From Turbatrix aceti (taxonomy: Eukaryota > Nematoda > Chromadorea > Rhabditida > Panagrolaimidae), in NCBI GenBank assembly GCA_963969345.1, contig OZ017767.1, positions 4,678,739-4,742,738 of the forward strand: DNA of 64,000 nucleotides. Direction: 5' to 3'. A program made the translations under genes and the position numbers. Numbering within the stretch: position 1 is the first letter of the stretch; each line of letters begins with the position of its first letter. Of the stretch, positions 45,138-57,163 are shown one piece after another. A model generated the notes under the pieces. That model ran no database searches and had not been told where the DNA came from. It was given only the letters and a program-made list of their open reading frames with translations.

Positions 45138-48100
45138 ATGGCTTTTGTATTCCGTTCGTCTTCAGAAGAAGAGGAGGATGAAGAAGAAGAATTAGAAGAC
45201 GACGAGGCCGAAATAGGCTCTGAAGACGTAGACGAAGTTGACGACGAAGAAGTGGACGATGAAGATGAGGAAACCGAGACCGAATCTGAAGATGACGACG
45301 ACGACGACGAGGAAGAATACAACGAGGACGACGAAGAATTACTCGAGGAAGGAGCAGAGGTCGAAGGCGATGCCGAAATCCAGAAAATAGAAGTCGTACC
45401 GGACGATGACGACGACGAAGAAGATGCCGACGACGCCGAAGACGACACCGACGACTATGACTACGACGACGGTATGGAAGTCGAGGTGGAAGAAGACAAC
45501 GGCGACGGCTATGACGATGACAACTACGACGACTACTACGAGACCGACGATGACGATGACGACGACGATGGCGACAGTGAAAGCGATGGCGACACCGACG
45601 ATAGCGAAAGCGCATCGGAGGAAGAAGAAACAAAGTTTGACGAGGATGGACAATGCTATTACGACGACGCGGATGGACAGTTTGGAGATCCGTTCTACGC
45701 GGATCACGCTCGTGCCGCACCGGCGGAGGAGAAAGAAACGGATGAATTTCCCGATCCACCGCCGTTCTACGCTCTGTTCACGGCGGAAGCGGTCGAAGAT
45801 GGCTCGTGTCCTTGTCCGCCACCTGTGCCCAATTCATTTACGGTCTTTGGAGAAGAATTTTCTTCCAGAGAGGCAAGTTTAACACTTTTGAGTGGTTTTT
45901 TCTTAATAGAGTATTTTTTTACAGGAACCAGAGCCGAGTTTGGACCAAAGAATTGTCGACGATTTTTACGAGCCCATTCGCACGATGGACGATCTCCGTA
46001 CAGAATTGAAACGCATCAACAGCAGTATTTTGTTCAACATCCTGGACCTCGTGAATATATTTGTCGAGTAAGATTTTTTTTTCTTGGTGAAAACTAATTT
46101 TATGATGGGTGCTTTTTTAGAAGCTCGAGTACGCTGGACGGCATCGCCGAACGCGAATCCAAGATCGAAGACATCCGTTCTCTTTTCCTGAGCTTCAATA
46201 ACCTGCTGAACGTCTTGCGACCTGTCCAGGTCTACGAAGACCTCGTTTCACTGCAGAAAAGTCAAATTGAGGAGCACGAAACAAAACTGGAGCAAGTCCA
46301 GGAGTGCCTTGCTGCCGCCAAGCTGACTATCCTGGCTGCAAACAAAACTGTCGCCGAGAAGATCCCCGTCATCAACGATTGCGTTGCCACCGACAGCGCT
46401 GACAGCGACGAGGATGGTGAGTGGTTCACATTTTTGCAAATGTGTTTCACGGTTTTATAATGTTTTTCAGATCAAAGACCAGCAGACCTCCAAGGCAAGT
46501 CGCAACGTCAACGTCGGCTCTCGCGATCGACCGTAGACGACGAAAACGGACAACCGACAGACACGGCTTCGAGTCATGATTCAGACAGGCCAAGCGATGC
46601 AGCGGACGACGAAGTTGTCGACGCCGACCTACACGCACTCCTCTACTGGGAAGATCCGCCGTCTCCCAGCACGTCCGCTCCGCAGCCCAAGGACAAGGTG
46701 CCCGCCTGGCCGTACCGGTACCGGGACAAGCTTGTTCGTCTTCGCAACGAGCCAAAATCTAAGCTCAGTTCTCCTCCACCCCCGCCTTCCGAGTACTTCA
46801 ACCCCAACGGCATCGACGAAACCGCCGCCTCTTCGGAGCCTGGGTTGGCAGCTGCGGCGGCTACTTGGCAGCCCATTTATCGTGTCATCAGCGATGAATC
46901 TACACCGAAGACTCCCAATCCTAGAAAAAGGTCTTATAACGAATATTTTGACCGCGAAGTCTTTGGTGCGTACTTCAAGAAACGCGGCGTCGCCCCGGAT
47001 CAGGACAAAGTCATCGACAAGGCCATGCAGGCTGTTGAGAAGGCGATGGAGGTTGACAGAGCTTTTGGCTTCGACTCTGACGAATCTTCTGCCTCGGAAG
47101 ACCACTTCTATCACGAAATACCCGCCAGACACTTACCCGGCGGATTGGCAGAAACCGCCGAGAGAGAATCGACATCGTCGGACGAAAGCGAAGACTCATT
47201 CTTCGCCGACGACCGCTTTTATGATGACGCAGAACTCGAACACGCTTTGTTGTATGATGCCGAATACGAGGCGTTCTGCTCTGACCCGGTCATTGACCCC
47301 AACGACGCCCAGCTCGAGATCAATGAAACCTTGCTCGACGAAGCGTTGTTTTCGCCGCATCCCAGCCAGGAACCGACCTCGCCTGCCCTGTCGGAATCGC
47401 CGTCTGACGTCAGAGACCTCTCAACGCTGCCGGAGTTCTCTAGGGTTGTCAAGAAACTGGCACTTGGCGAGGACTACGTCGAGAGCGGCAACGCAACGAC
47501 CGATGTCTTCTGGAAGCACGTCACCGATAGCAAAGCGGGGCTGCTCCACGACTTTGATACTACGTTGGAGCGACAGCTGAACCGACTAGGAGGCGGGGCC
47601 AATCAGCCAGAAGCCTCCCTGACCGAGGATGAACTTGCCGTGCTTCTGGCCGATAGCGACCGTGCTTCTGGCAGCTCTGATTCGACGGCGACCGTTTCGG
47701 ATTCTGATGAGGAGAAAAATGACCCTGATTCCAGCGAATCGTCAGAGGATCCTACTGCTTCAGCCGACGATAACGATGAAGACAGCGAAGACAAAAGCGA
47801 CAAAGAAAGAGACGAATCGGGATCTGAGCTTTCTGTTGACCTGTCGAATATCCTCGAAGTCACTCAAAACGACGCCAAAGACCCAGAGGACGAAGAAATA
47901 CGCTTCCTGCTGAAGAAGCTGGCCAAGCACATTCCCCAAGAAGAAGGCCCATCTCCGCTCGAATCGTCTTCCGATGATTTGGAATTCGAAGAAACAGTCG
48001 AAGAGGGTGAAGTCAAACTCGAAGCCTGCGACGTGGAAGAAGAAGGCTCTACCTCGGGCGAATCGTCTGAGGGATCTACAGAATCCAGCAACTCTTCCGC

Positions 48101-49481
48101 CGACTTGGTCGACTACGTTCTCAGGGACATTGACGATGACAACGAAGACGACGGCGATTCTGAAGCCGATGATGGCACGAGCAGTGGCGACGATGCAGCT
48201 GCCGAAGGTGACAATGCCATGATTGCCGAAGTTTCTCCTGCTACAGTCTTTGACACAAAGCAGGCCTTATGTGTGTCCGCAGAAGACCAGTCTACCGAAT
48301 CTTCGCCGCAGGACAGCGATTTTGACTTTGCCGAACCCGAGGAACTCGCGGAATCCGACACTGGCGCCGACTCCGACTTTGACTCAGCTGACAGCGATCA
48401 GACGGAACTCGACCCCAGTGACGTGGAACGCGTCGAAGTTATCATGGACGACGGTTTTACTCCCAAAGATCCGTTGGCCATTATCGAAGAGAACGTCGAG
48501 GTCGTCCAAGACGAAACAGAAGACCACCACCCGTCAAACGTGCTAGATCTAGCGGAGCTCTCTTCCGTGGCCAGCAGCGATGATGACTCAGACTTATCCG
48601 AGGACTCGTCTAAAAAGCTGCAGGACAATGCCTACGAAGATGATGTCGAGGAAGAAGAAAATGACTCATCCGACTCTAAAAATGACAGCGACGAACTGGA
48701 AAGCTCCGAAAAAGAAGAGAGTACCGAACTCGACGATTCTGACGTCGATGGAGCAGATGTTGCGAATGAAGACGATCTCGAAGAAGGCGCAGTCGTCGAA
48801 GAAGGTGCAGACATGGAACTCGGCTCGGATGCCGAAGAAGGCGCGGATGCTGGAGACTCCTCGAGCGTTGAAGAAAGTTTGAGCGCCGAGGAAAGTTCAA
48901 GCGCGGATGCCAGCTCGGAAGCCGAAGCGAGTCCAGAAACTGAACAGAGCTCGGTAGACGCTGTGGGCTCCGATGGCGAGGAAAGCGGTGACGTCGAAGA
49001 AGGCTTGTCGGACGCGGATCAAGGCTCCGGGAACAGTGATGCCGAAGCGGGTTCTGCCGAAGAAGCCTACGATTTCGACGATGAAGCGTACGATCTTGAA
49101 GGCGAGGGGATGTATGATCTCGGCGAAGAAGGTGACTACGGCCCCGACGACGATGAAAACCGATACGACATCGACGAGCTGCTCGACGCCGATCCCAACG
49201 ACTACGAAGGCGAGCCCATGGAAATGGATCCGATCGACGGGGAAGCTGCATTGCAGGAATTCTACGACGAGGGCGAAGCCGGTGAGGCGGAGAAGGAAAA
49301 ATCAGTCGAAGACGGCGAGATTGACAGCGACGGCAATGGCGGTGCGGTTGGCCAGTCTGCCCCGACTGAGGGCGTCGGAGCTGAAACGCAACCGGGTACA
49401 GTTGCGAACCCCACAGAGCCTTCCGAAGCCACGACGCACCCTCCCACATCCCAGAATCCACCGACTTCGACTCCCCAATAA
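45138..49481 (+). CDS. Very acidic, largely disordered 1394-residue protein
   Basis: Four exons, 45138-45872, 45925-46067, 46121-46416 and 46471-49481. Exon 1 begins MAFVFRSSSEEEED and is almost solid Asp/Glu to about residue 190, followed by Pro-rich and aromatic sequence. Exons 2-3 encode the only ordered-looking part, about 245-390: helical, coiled-coil-like segments (DFYEPIRTMDDLRTELKRIN, VSLQKSQIEEHETKLEQVQE). Exon 4 contains a PAWPYRYRDKL motif and then about 800 residues rich in Ser, Asp and Glu (SSDESEDS, DSDLSEDSS), ending Pro/Thr-rich. Many SxxE/SDxE sites fit casein kinase 2 phosphorylation. Such proteins are often nuclear or nucleolar chaperone-like factors, but no family is recognised. 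Intron 1 uses a GC donor (gag, then gcaagt); no GT donor nearby gives the right phase. The first ATG in the open frame after an upstream stop-poor stretch was chosen; sequence before it is satellite-like. Confidence 0.8.
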
Positions 49482-49595
49482 TTCGTACTTTTGCCTGTGC
49501 CAAAGATCTCCCATTCCGTGACCTGTCCTGGTCGTTTTTCATTTTTGAAATGCGTGTTAACTTATTTATCAGTGCTATGTTGTTAAATTGTCAAT

Positions 49596-52500
49596 TCACA
49601 TGTTAGAGGGGTATTGGCGGCGGAACCAGCTTCGGTCATCGCCCCTGGGGGCCTTGTCAGGGTCAGGGCGGTCGAGGCGGCCGCGGATGGGAAGGCGGCG
49701 GCGGGGCGTGACAAGAAGGTCATCAGACGGCGCTCCGGCTCCTTTGCCGCGACGCAGCTGCGCGCTCAGGTTCAGGTAGCCGGAGGCGTTTCGCTCGTCC
49801 TCAGGGGCGGCGTTGTAGCGATCGAGAGCCTCCTGACGAAAACCAACGTCTTCGTGGTCTATGAATTGCTCGGGGAAGTCCTTCTCCTGCTTGCGTTGCG
49901 TTCTATAGAGCTGGGAGTCCAGAGCGCGGTCGTCGTCGTACTGCTCGGCTACCAGCTTCTCCAGGTCCTCCCGCGTCGATTCGGGTGTGCCGTAAAGGTT
50001 GGACGTCTGTTCCTTGTCTAGCTGAAATGAACGAAGAATAAATGGATATTACATCTCAAAAAACCGACCTGCACGTCCCATACACGTTTGACGACCTTGT
50101 GGAAGTAGTCGCGACAAAACTCGCCAAAGATCTTCGCCCGCGTGGCTTCATTCGAATACTGTCCACCACTGATGTCATTAGGATCGACGAGGCGGTTGGG
50201 ATTGCGCCGACGCTCGTAGAGCAGCTCCCTGAAGACAGTCAGCGTAGTGTTCCCAGTCACGGCAGCAAATTGTTCCCCGCACACAAATATAAAAACAAAA
50301 TAACGAAAAACTCACAGGATGACGGTCTCGGGGCCGCGTCTGTCTTCATTCTTTTGATTTTCGTCGAATTGCCAATCCGCAACATTGGTGAGGCCAAGCA
50401 TTTGCTGCTCGACGGCCAGGAATTTGAGAGGATCGATGTCGCGGTACGTGACGGATGCCTGCAGCGTCGTGACGCCTTCCGGCAGCGGTACCGGATTGTC
50501 GGCCATCATCTTGCGCAACTTATGGAGCTTGTGTCTGTTGGACTCGCGTTCGATGGCGACATCGATGTAGATGTGGTGGAGGTAGCGATCTTCTTCCCTC
50601 TTCGTAAACGACGGATCGGTCTGGATGATGCGTCTTCCGGATGCGAAGTAGATAGCATCTGGCTTATCGTAGTTGCGACCCCTGAGACGGATTTTGGTGA
50701 TGGCATAGTCTTCAATAACTTCGTTCGTCTCAGATGTAACTCGAATAAGGTCAGAAAATCTAAAAATGAATGAATTTACTCGTTTGTTTAACACAAAGCC
50801 CGTTGAGCCAAGTTTTCGGCCTATGTAGTATAGTGGTTAGTATCCGACGTTGTGGCCGTCGTGACGGTGGTTCGATTCCACCCATAGGCAACTCCTTTTT
50901 TTCATTTTTCTTGATTTTGTCTAAGAGTGTTACTTACTCTATCACGTTTTTGGTGTACCAACGTGCGTATTGCATTGCGATGAATGTTTGGCGATCAGTC
51001 TTTTTCCACTGCGGATCGACGAAGAAGCAGATCTCGTACCGTTGGTAGTCCTTGTCGACGGGTGGTTTATTCCTGCGTTTGACGATTATGTCTTCGAGCT
51101 GCGGCAGTACGGCTGCCCTTTCGCGCTGTTGGTCCGGCCACACTTCTTTTTTAAAGTGTTCGTTTTCTGGTAAGTCCGGATACCACTTGCGATGCAGCAA
51201 GCCGCCTGGCAGGGGCTTTTTCTTTACAAACCTGTTGTGCAACTCCTCAGTCTCGCCTTTGACATCCCGTTCTGAAATGTTAAGCACCTCTCTCGACCAG
51301 TCCGAATCGTCGGCTGGCATCGCGACGGAAGCCTCGACGCCGACGTACTCATTGATCAGCGTGCCGACCTTCATCGACTTGAAGATGGGATAATCGTTGC
51401 TTTCGACGTGCCGGATCGCTTGGACGACGTTTTGCAGGAACTCGAGGTCGAGATCGGTGTTGGTGCTCGTGGCGCCTTTCATCTCGCGGTACAGGTTGCG
51501 GCGGTCCGGGCAGTCGGGCGAGAGCACGTCCACATTTGTCCGCAACTCCATCTCGATGGCGGTACGGTCGCGCTTCTTGGATAGGAAGGGGTGCGCCAGA
51601 GCCGCGGACGTTGACAGGCGCTGCGAGGGCTCGAGCATGAGGCAACCCTCAATGAAGTCGTCAATGTAGGGGTCAAATCCATTTTTGTCGTCGATATAGA
51701 TGTCGGGGCCGAACTCTTTCAAAGAAGGCAGGGGAATCTCACCGGTCTTCTGCAACAGCGATTTTTTTGCGCGCACAAACACGCAAAACTTACGTAAAAC
51801 CCGGAAAGCTTTTCAGAACGATTCTTGAGATTATAATTTCGGTGACCGGTGATGATCTCGATCGCAAGCAATCCGACTGCCCAAGAATCAAAGGAGGCAT
51901 CGACGCAAAGGTTGTCGGGAGGCGGGTTCAAAAAGGCTTCAGGGGGGAGCGTGTTCTGATCGCCAGCAAACTTCCAGGAGCTGAAAACGAGATCTGCCGC
52001 TATCAAATGCAATACCAATTACTTACCGGCTGCCAAGTTTCTTCGCGTACATAAAGCCTCCAATTTTAACGTTTGGCTTGCGATTGATAAACACGTTGTC
52101 AGCGCAGATTTCGGTGTGGACGAAGCCTTTTGAATGCATGAATTTGAGGCCTTTGACAACACGACGCATGACGTGAGCAACAGAATCGCGCTTGAAAAGA
52201 CCCTTCTGGTCGAGAAAATCGCGCTCGCGATTCGGCGCAGCCAGCTGCTCAAATCCATCCGGAGCGTAGAGCTCTTCGAACCGGCCCGTGCCGGGGTACG
52301 GATGCTCTTTGAAGTTTTTCCGCATGTCGATGAAGTATCTAAACGGTATGTACGCGGGCTGCACGATGGCGATGAACTGACGATGCCGGAAGGCTAGGAG
52401 CAGCGACATGATGTTCTTGCTGATGCCGAGCTGCTTGAGGACCTCAAGCTCACGCAGAATTTCGGAGAGACGCTGCTCATCGTAGATCTCGTAGATGGTC

Positions 52501-52777
52501 AACGAGAGGTCAACGTCGTTGGCGCCGATGTACCTCACCAGATGCGAGTCCTGCACGAGGATCTTCTTTGAGTCGTAGACGCGCCGATACGAGCCGTGCG
52601 CCGTGTAGTGCATGATGCCTGTTTTCAGTTGACTGCAATATACTTCTGATGTGATAATGAAAACATATGTTTTACCTACTCTTTGATGAACGTCTCATAC
52701 TGCACCGGATCCTTCGCATGCCGAAATTGGACACCGAGCATGCCGCCACCTCGAAATGACTTTGATGGCCCACTCAT
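49596..52777 (-). CDS. Pseudokinase-domain protein, 910 residues
   Basis: Seven exons on the minus strand: 52777-52680, 52632-52027, 51980-51794, 51749-50938, 50759-50316, 50228-50069 and 50021-49596. All introns are GT-AG and phases agree throughout. The N-terminal ~330 residues have a protein-kinase-like plan: a glycine-loop region that is poor (TAHGSYRRVYD), an alpha-C Glu (LSEILRELEVL), a catalytic-loop equivalent reading FVHTEICADNVFI instead of HRDxxxxN, and IGGFM in place of DFG. An APE-like PPEAF and a C-lobe segment (FDSWAVGLLAIEIITG) follow, then HPFL. The VAIK Lys, the HRD Asp and the DFG Asp are all missing, so catalysis is unlikely. The remaining ~580 residues are charged, with no named domain. 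STRAD-type scaffolds are one precedent for such a fold. A tRNA-His lies antisense in the intron 50760-50937. Confidence 0.85.
50819..50890 (+). tRNA. tRNA-His (anticodon GTG)
   Basis: A 72-nt cloverleaf: acceptor GCCTATG pairs with CATAGGC plus discriminator A. The D arm contains TAGTGGTTAGTA, and the anticodon stem CGACG/CGTCG encloses TTGTGGC. The T arm is GGTGGTTCGATTCCACC. No intron. It sits inside an intron of the pseudokinase gene on the opposite strand. Confidence 0.95.
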
Positions 52778-53398
52778 CCCGCTCTGTTAGAAAGTCAGTC
52801 AAAGAGAAAACCAATAATGTCGGCAAAATGAATGCGCGACGATTTTCGGCATAAATTATCACGGAATCTGCATTACGTTAATTCTTGTCTAATGAACGTT
52901 ACTTGGTTTTTGTTTGGGAAATGCTGAAATTTTTAAAATTGCATTTTGTGGCAATATTGTTTTTTTTTGATATAAATATCTGGGAATCACTTGTTAGCTA
53001 TCGTAATACACAGATAACAGATCGAAACACTGCTGCCATAAAATGTTGTAAGATGTTTAAAAAAATTGGTTGTTTCTGTTTTGACGCAGTTTTTAGACTT
53101 TAGACGGTCATTCCGTTATCATGAGTCATCATCTTTCTGACATAAATGCACCTTTTCCGCGGCAACGATCAAAATATCGTCCCAACGAACGACTGTAAAA
53201 CGCAGGCATAACGGATTTTGATTTAGTGCCATCCATGTCGCGACATGGTTTTTATGATTGTCATAGACCAAGATTATGCTTGGGAAGATCGTAAGCTTTT
53301 TTATTGGCATGCAGGGTCACGGCCCGCCTTATTAGATGACTTTGTGGTTTATAAAAAGCCTCATTGTTTCCGAAATGGTCATTGGCAGTGATTCAAGC
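52778..53398. promoter_or_regulatory. Divergent intergenic region between pseudokinase and chitinase-like genes
   Basis: About 620 bp, AT-rich, with no supported coding exon. ataaaaag at 53351-53358, about 40 bp upstream of the chitinase-like ATG, may be a TATA-like element. Confidence 0.4.
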
Positions 53399-55099
53399 AT
53401 GCTTATACTGTCGTTCTGCCTGATTCTGGGTAGCGTATTTCTGGGCGCCGATGCCAAGTATGTTCGAGCATGTTACTTCACGGACTGGGCGCACTACCGT
53501 ACTCCACCTTCTAACTACAACCCAGAGATTTACAAGCCTGGTCTTTGTACCCACATTTACTTTGCATTTGCCAAGATCTTTGACAACTCCACCGTTGGGT
53601 AAGCAAACAATTGTATTTTTTTATCTTTGGGTTTATTTCAGTGCATATGATTCTGAAGATCTGCCCTCCGGGTGGAACGGCAACTACTACAACCGGGTCA
53701 CTGCTTTGAAAAAACGACAGCCCGGCCTGAAGACGTTGCTTTCTTTCGGTGGCTGGTACGCCGGTCCTTTAATTTTCAAAACGATGACTTCGACATCGAA
53801 GAACCGGGCCACCTTCGTCCGCTCGGCTATCACGTTTGCTCGACAGTTTGGATTCGACGGCATTGACATCGACTGGGCGTATCCGGTTGACAAGGAAGAT
53901 GCCAACAACTTTGTCTCGCTCTTCAAAAAGCTTCGTGCCGCTGGAGGCAACGACTTTGTCCTGACGGCCGCTGTTTCCGCCGGTGAAGGTTCCATTAATA
54001 CGGGTTACAACGTGACCGGACTAGCCCTTTACGTTGACTACGTCAACGTCATGACCTACGACTACCACGGCAGCTGGGAGACCCACACAGGCATCCACAG
54101 TCCGCTCTTCGCTCAGGCGCGCAACGACACCACCGACTGGAACACGGCGTATTCACTGGACTACTGGCACAAATTGGGCATGCCCAAGGAAAAGATTCTC
54201 ATGGGCATCGGCACTTATGGCAGAAGTTGGAAACTCCAAAACATTCTCACTAACGGAACGGATGCGCCTGGGCAGGTGGAAGGTATTTTCAAGTACACGG
54301 GAACGACGGGTTTCGCAGCTTACAACGAAATTTGCAATCTCACTGGCACCCGTTACTGGAACAACTACTCGAAAAATCCGTATATTGTCACCACAGATGG
54401 TCTATGGATCGGCTACGACGACGTGAAGTCTCTGACTGTGAAAATGAACTGGCTTGTCGCCAACGGCTACGGCGGGGCCTTCGTTTGGACGCTGGACTAC
54501 GACGACTTTACCGGTACTTTCTGCCCTGAAAAAATCAAAAACCCGCTCATCGGTACAATCAGAGATATCCTCACTGCTGCTGACCGCACAGTGTCGACTG
54601 CAAAGTTCGTATCGACCAAAACGTCTGCGCCAACAACTCGTCGACGATGTGTCAAAAAGACTCGTCGACCGTGTGTCAAAAGGATCAGGACTCCTGCTCC
54701 GACGACTCGTCGACTGTGTGTCAAAAAAATCGCGATTCCAGCTCCGAGAACAAGAACGAAGCCTAATTTGGGTACTACTACTACAGCGGCTCCTACCACT
54801 ACAACTAGAACGACAAGCACGTCAACGACTATTCCAACTGGTAGGCAAACTTTTTTTGAACGGCTTGGAAACTAAACAGTTTTTTAGCACTCAAATGCGT
54901 TAAAGACGGATACTTTGCACACCCAGCGGCTTGCAACAGCTTCTATATTTGCAGTCAGGGTCATCTTTACTTGTATCAGTGCCCGAAAGGACTGTATTGG
55001 TCAGATACAAAAAAGATCTGCACCTGGCCGTCTGATGTTAAATGCAATGCCTGGGTGGAGTCATTAAAACGCCGACGCCGATTTCGTTTGTTTGCCTAA
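53399..55099 (+). CDS. GH18 chitinase-like protein with lost catalytic Glu, plus CBM14
   Basis: Three exons, 53399-53598, 53642-54840 and 54888-55099, give 536 residues. The start gives a signal peptide (MLILSFCLILGSVFLGADA) aligned with that of the next gene; in-frame ATGs up to 53336 would lengthen it. The GH18 barrel shows YFTDWAHYR, LLSFGGW and FDGIDIDWAYP. The catalytic DxxDxDxE motif ends in Ala (residue ~146, codon GCG) where the downstream paralogue has Glu (GAG). Hydrolysis is therefore probably lost, as in known chitinase-like lectins. Later barrel motifs MTYDYHGSWE, GIGTYGRSW and GGAFVWTLDYDDF are kept. A Thr/Arg/Lys linker with repeated Cys-containing units (RRCVKKTRR, KRIRTPAPTTRRLCVKK) leads to a six-Cys CBM14 chitin-binding domain and a basic tail. 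Secreted; cuticle or eggshell chitin binding is a reasonable inference. Confidence 0.9.
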
Positions 55100-55195
55100 T
55101 ATTTACACTTCGAGTCTCAATTGAATGCGAAAATTCAAAATCTTATTTTTGTTCATTTCTGTTATTTTTTGATTTTTGGCTTTTTTGTTGTTGCC

Positions 55196-55201
55196 AATAA
55201 A
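55196..55201 (+). promoter_or_regulatory. Polyadenylation signal AATAAA
   Basis: AATAAA about 97 nt after the stop of the chitinase-like gene; a second copy (gcaataaag) follows 26 nt later. Confidence 0.5.
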
Positions 55202-55554
55202 TGTGCCATGCTGCGGAGCAATAAAGTTTACGACTTTGGAAATGTCCTTGCTCTTGGAAATATCCCATTTTTTGAACCTGATCAAAGCCTGATCCCATCA
55301 TTCCGCGTCTCGATGGTTTATCAAGATAGCGGCGTCGTAACCTCGCTGTGTCTTTCGCCGCGACGACGTCCAGAAATCAGCCATGTTTTCGGCGCATAAT
55401 GTGATTTATTTCATGCCATATGCGGAGATGGGGGGCCGAGATCACATGTAATTCTTCTCTCGTCACAAAACTGAGTCCGCGTGGAGGCGACGCTAAATAT
55501 TACTTTCCATAAAAGTTTTACCGTGACCCGGTTGCCGCATCAAACCGCGCCAAA

Positions 55555-57111
55555 ATGCTACAAAACTATCTGTTGATTGTGCTAATCACTTTCCATGGGG
55601 CTGCGGCCTACGTTCGAATGTGCTACTTTACTGACTGGGCCCACTATCGTGATTCTCCTGCCACCTACACTCCAGAAGACTACGAAGTGGGTCTATGCAC
55701 GCACATTCTGTATGCGTTCGCTCAACTCAACGACAACTTCACTGCAGGGTAGGTTTTGTGTTCGTTTTAAAAGTCCCCAATTTTTTATAATTTTGCCTTC
55801 TAGTGTCTTTGATTCCGAAGATCTGCCAACCGATGGGGGAGATGGAAACTACTATGGCCGGGTTAACGCCTTGAAGCAGAATCAAACTGACCTAAAAACG
55901 CTGCTGTCATTCGGAGGCTGGAACGCCGATATAACCCTGTACAGCATAATGGCGTCATCAGCTGCTAACCGCGCCATCTTCATCAACTCTTCTATCACGC
56001 TTGCGAAGGAAAATGGTTTTGATGGCATTGACATTGACTGGGAGTACCCAGTTGACTCCACGGAAGCCAACAACTTTGTTTCGTTGTACCGCGAATTCCG
56101 CGAAGCTGCCGGTTCTGATTTCGTGTTGGTTGCTGCCGTTTCCGCCGATCCCCAAAAGATCGCTGCCGGTTACAACGTTACGGGTCTGGAACCATACATC
56201 GATTACGTCAATGTTTTGACATACGATTTTCATGGCAGTTGGGAGAGCTACACAGGTATCCATAGTCCGTTATACGCCCAGGCCTCCAACGACACGACTC
56301 ACTGGAATTCAGCTTACGCACTCAACTACTGGTACAACGCCGGCATGCCAAAGTCTAAGCTTACTATGGGCATTGCCACTTATGGACGCGGATGGCAACT
56401 CTCAAATATACTTGTCAATGGCACTTACGCACCTGGGGTCGCCGGTGGCACTTTCGAATACACGCAGACTGCGGGCATCGCCGCGTACATTGAGATCTGC
56501 CCTCTGCTCACGAATGCCACCCGCTATTGGAACAACTATGCCAAGAACCCTTACATAGTTACCCCCACGGGTCTGTGGATCGGATACGACGATGTAGAGT
56601 CCATCACTGATAAGATGAACTATGTCATCGAAAACGGCTTTGGCGGAGCCTTTGTTTGGACTCTTGACTTTGACGACTTTAACGGAAAGTTTTGTGGTGG
56701 CTCTAACTACCCTCTTATCAACACGTTGAAAAACATATTAGAAGGTAACTCGACTTCTCCGACGACGTCCAGTTCATCTACGACTTCAACAACTGCGTCG
56801 TTGACCACGGTGACCACGACAACGATCCCGACGACAGAAATATCATCGACGACAACCAGCACATCGACTGCTTCGACGACGACTGACGCCGCTGCAGGTG
56901 TGTTTCGCTTTTGTATCCACAGAAATAAAAAAAATGACTTTCAGCTTTTGTATGCACGTCTGAAGGTTACTTCCGTGATCCTACGTCGTGCTCGCGTTTC
57001 TACGTTTGCGCCCACGGCATTGCTTACCTCCAAAACTGTCCTTCTGGCCTCTATTTTGATACGACGATCAATGTCTGCAACTGGCCTAACGCAGTCACCT
57101 GCGACATTTAA
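55555..57111 (+). CDS. GH18 chitinase with CBM14 domain
   Basis: Three exons, 55555-55748, 55804-56897 and 56945-57111, give 484 residues. Intron positions and phases match the upstream paralogue. Signal peptide MLQNYLLIVLITFHGAAA is followed directly by YVRMCYFTDWAHYR. The catalytic motif FDGIDIDWEYP is complete with Glu at about residue 145; LLSFGGW, LTYDFHGSWE and GGAFVWTLDFDDF are present. A Ser/Thr-rich linker (likely O-glycosylated) joins the barrel to a C-terminal CBM14/peritrophin domain with six Cys (FVCTSEGYFRDPTSCSRFYV at its start). GH18 chitinases hydrolyse beta-1,4 GlcNAc polymers by substrate-assisted catalysis. In a moulting animal this fits cuticle, eggshell or dietary chitin turnover. 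Tandem duplication with the gene at 53399 is clear. Confidence 0.93.
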
Positions 57112-57157
57112 CGTCCTTTCCCTTTTCCCTGAATTAATTAATATCTGCACAATTGGA

Positions 57158-57163
57158 AATAAA
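57158..57163 (+). promoter_or_regulatory. Polyadenylation signal AATAAA
   Basis: AATAAA 47 nt after the chitinase stop codon. It faces the 3' end of the convergent BRICHOS gene, whose stop is 230 nt away. Confidence 0.6.

Noticed and set aside
45052..45759. Arg/His-rich and Val/Ile-rich frames opposite the acidic exon
   Set aside because: Reverse complements of GAY/GAR codons give long Ser, Arg, Ile or Val runs; not genes.
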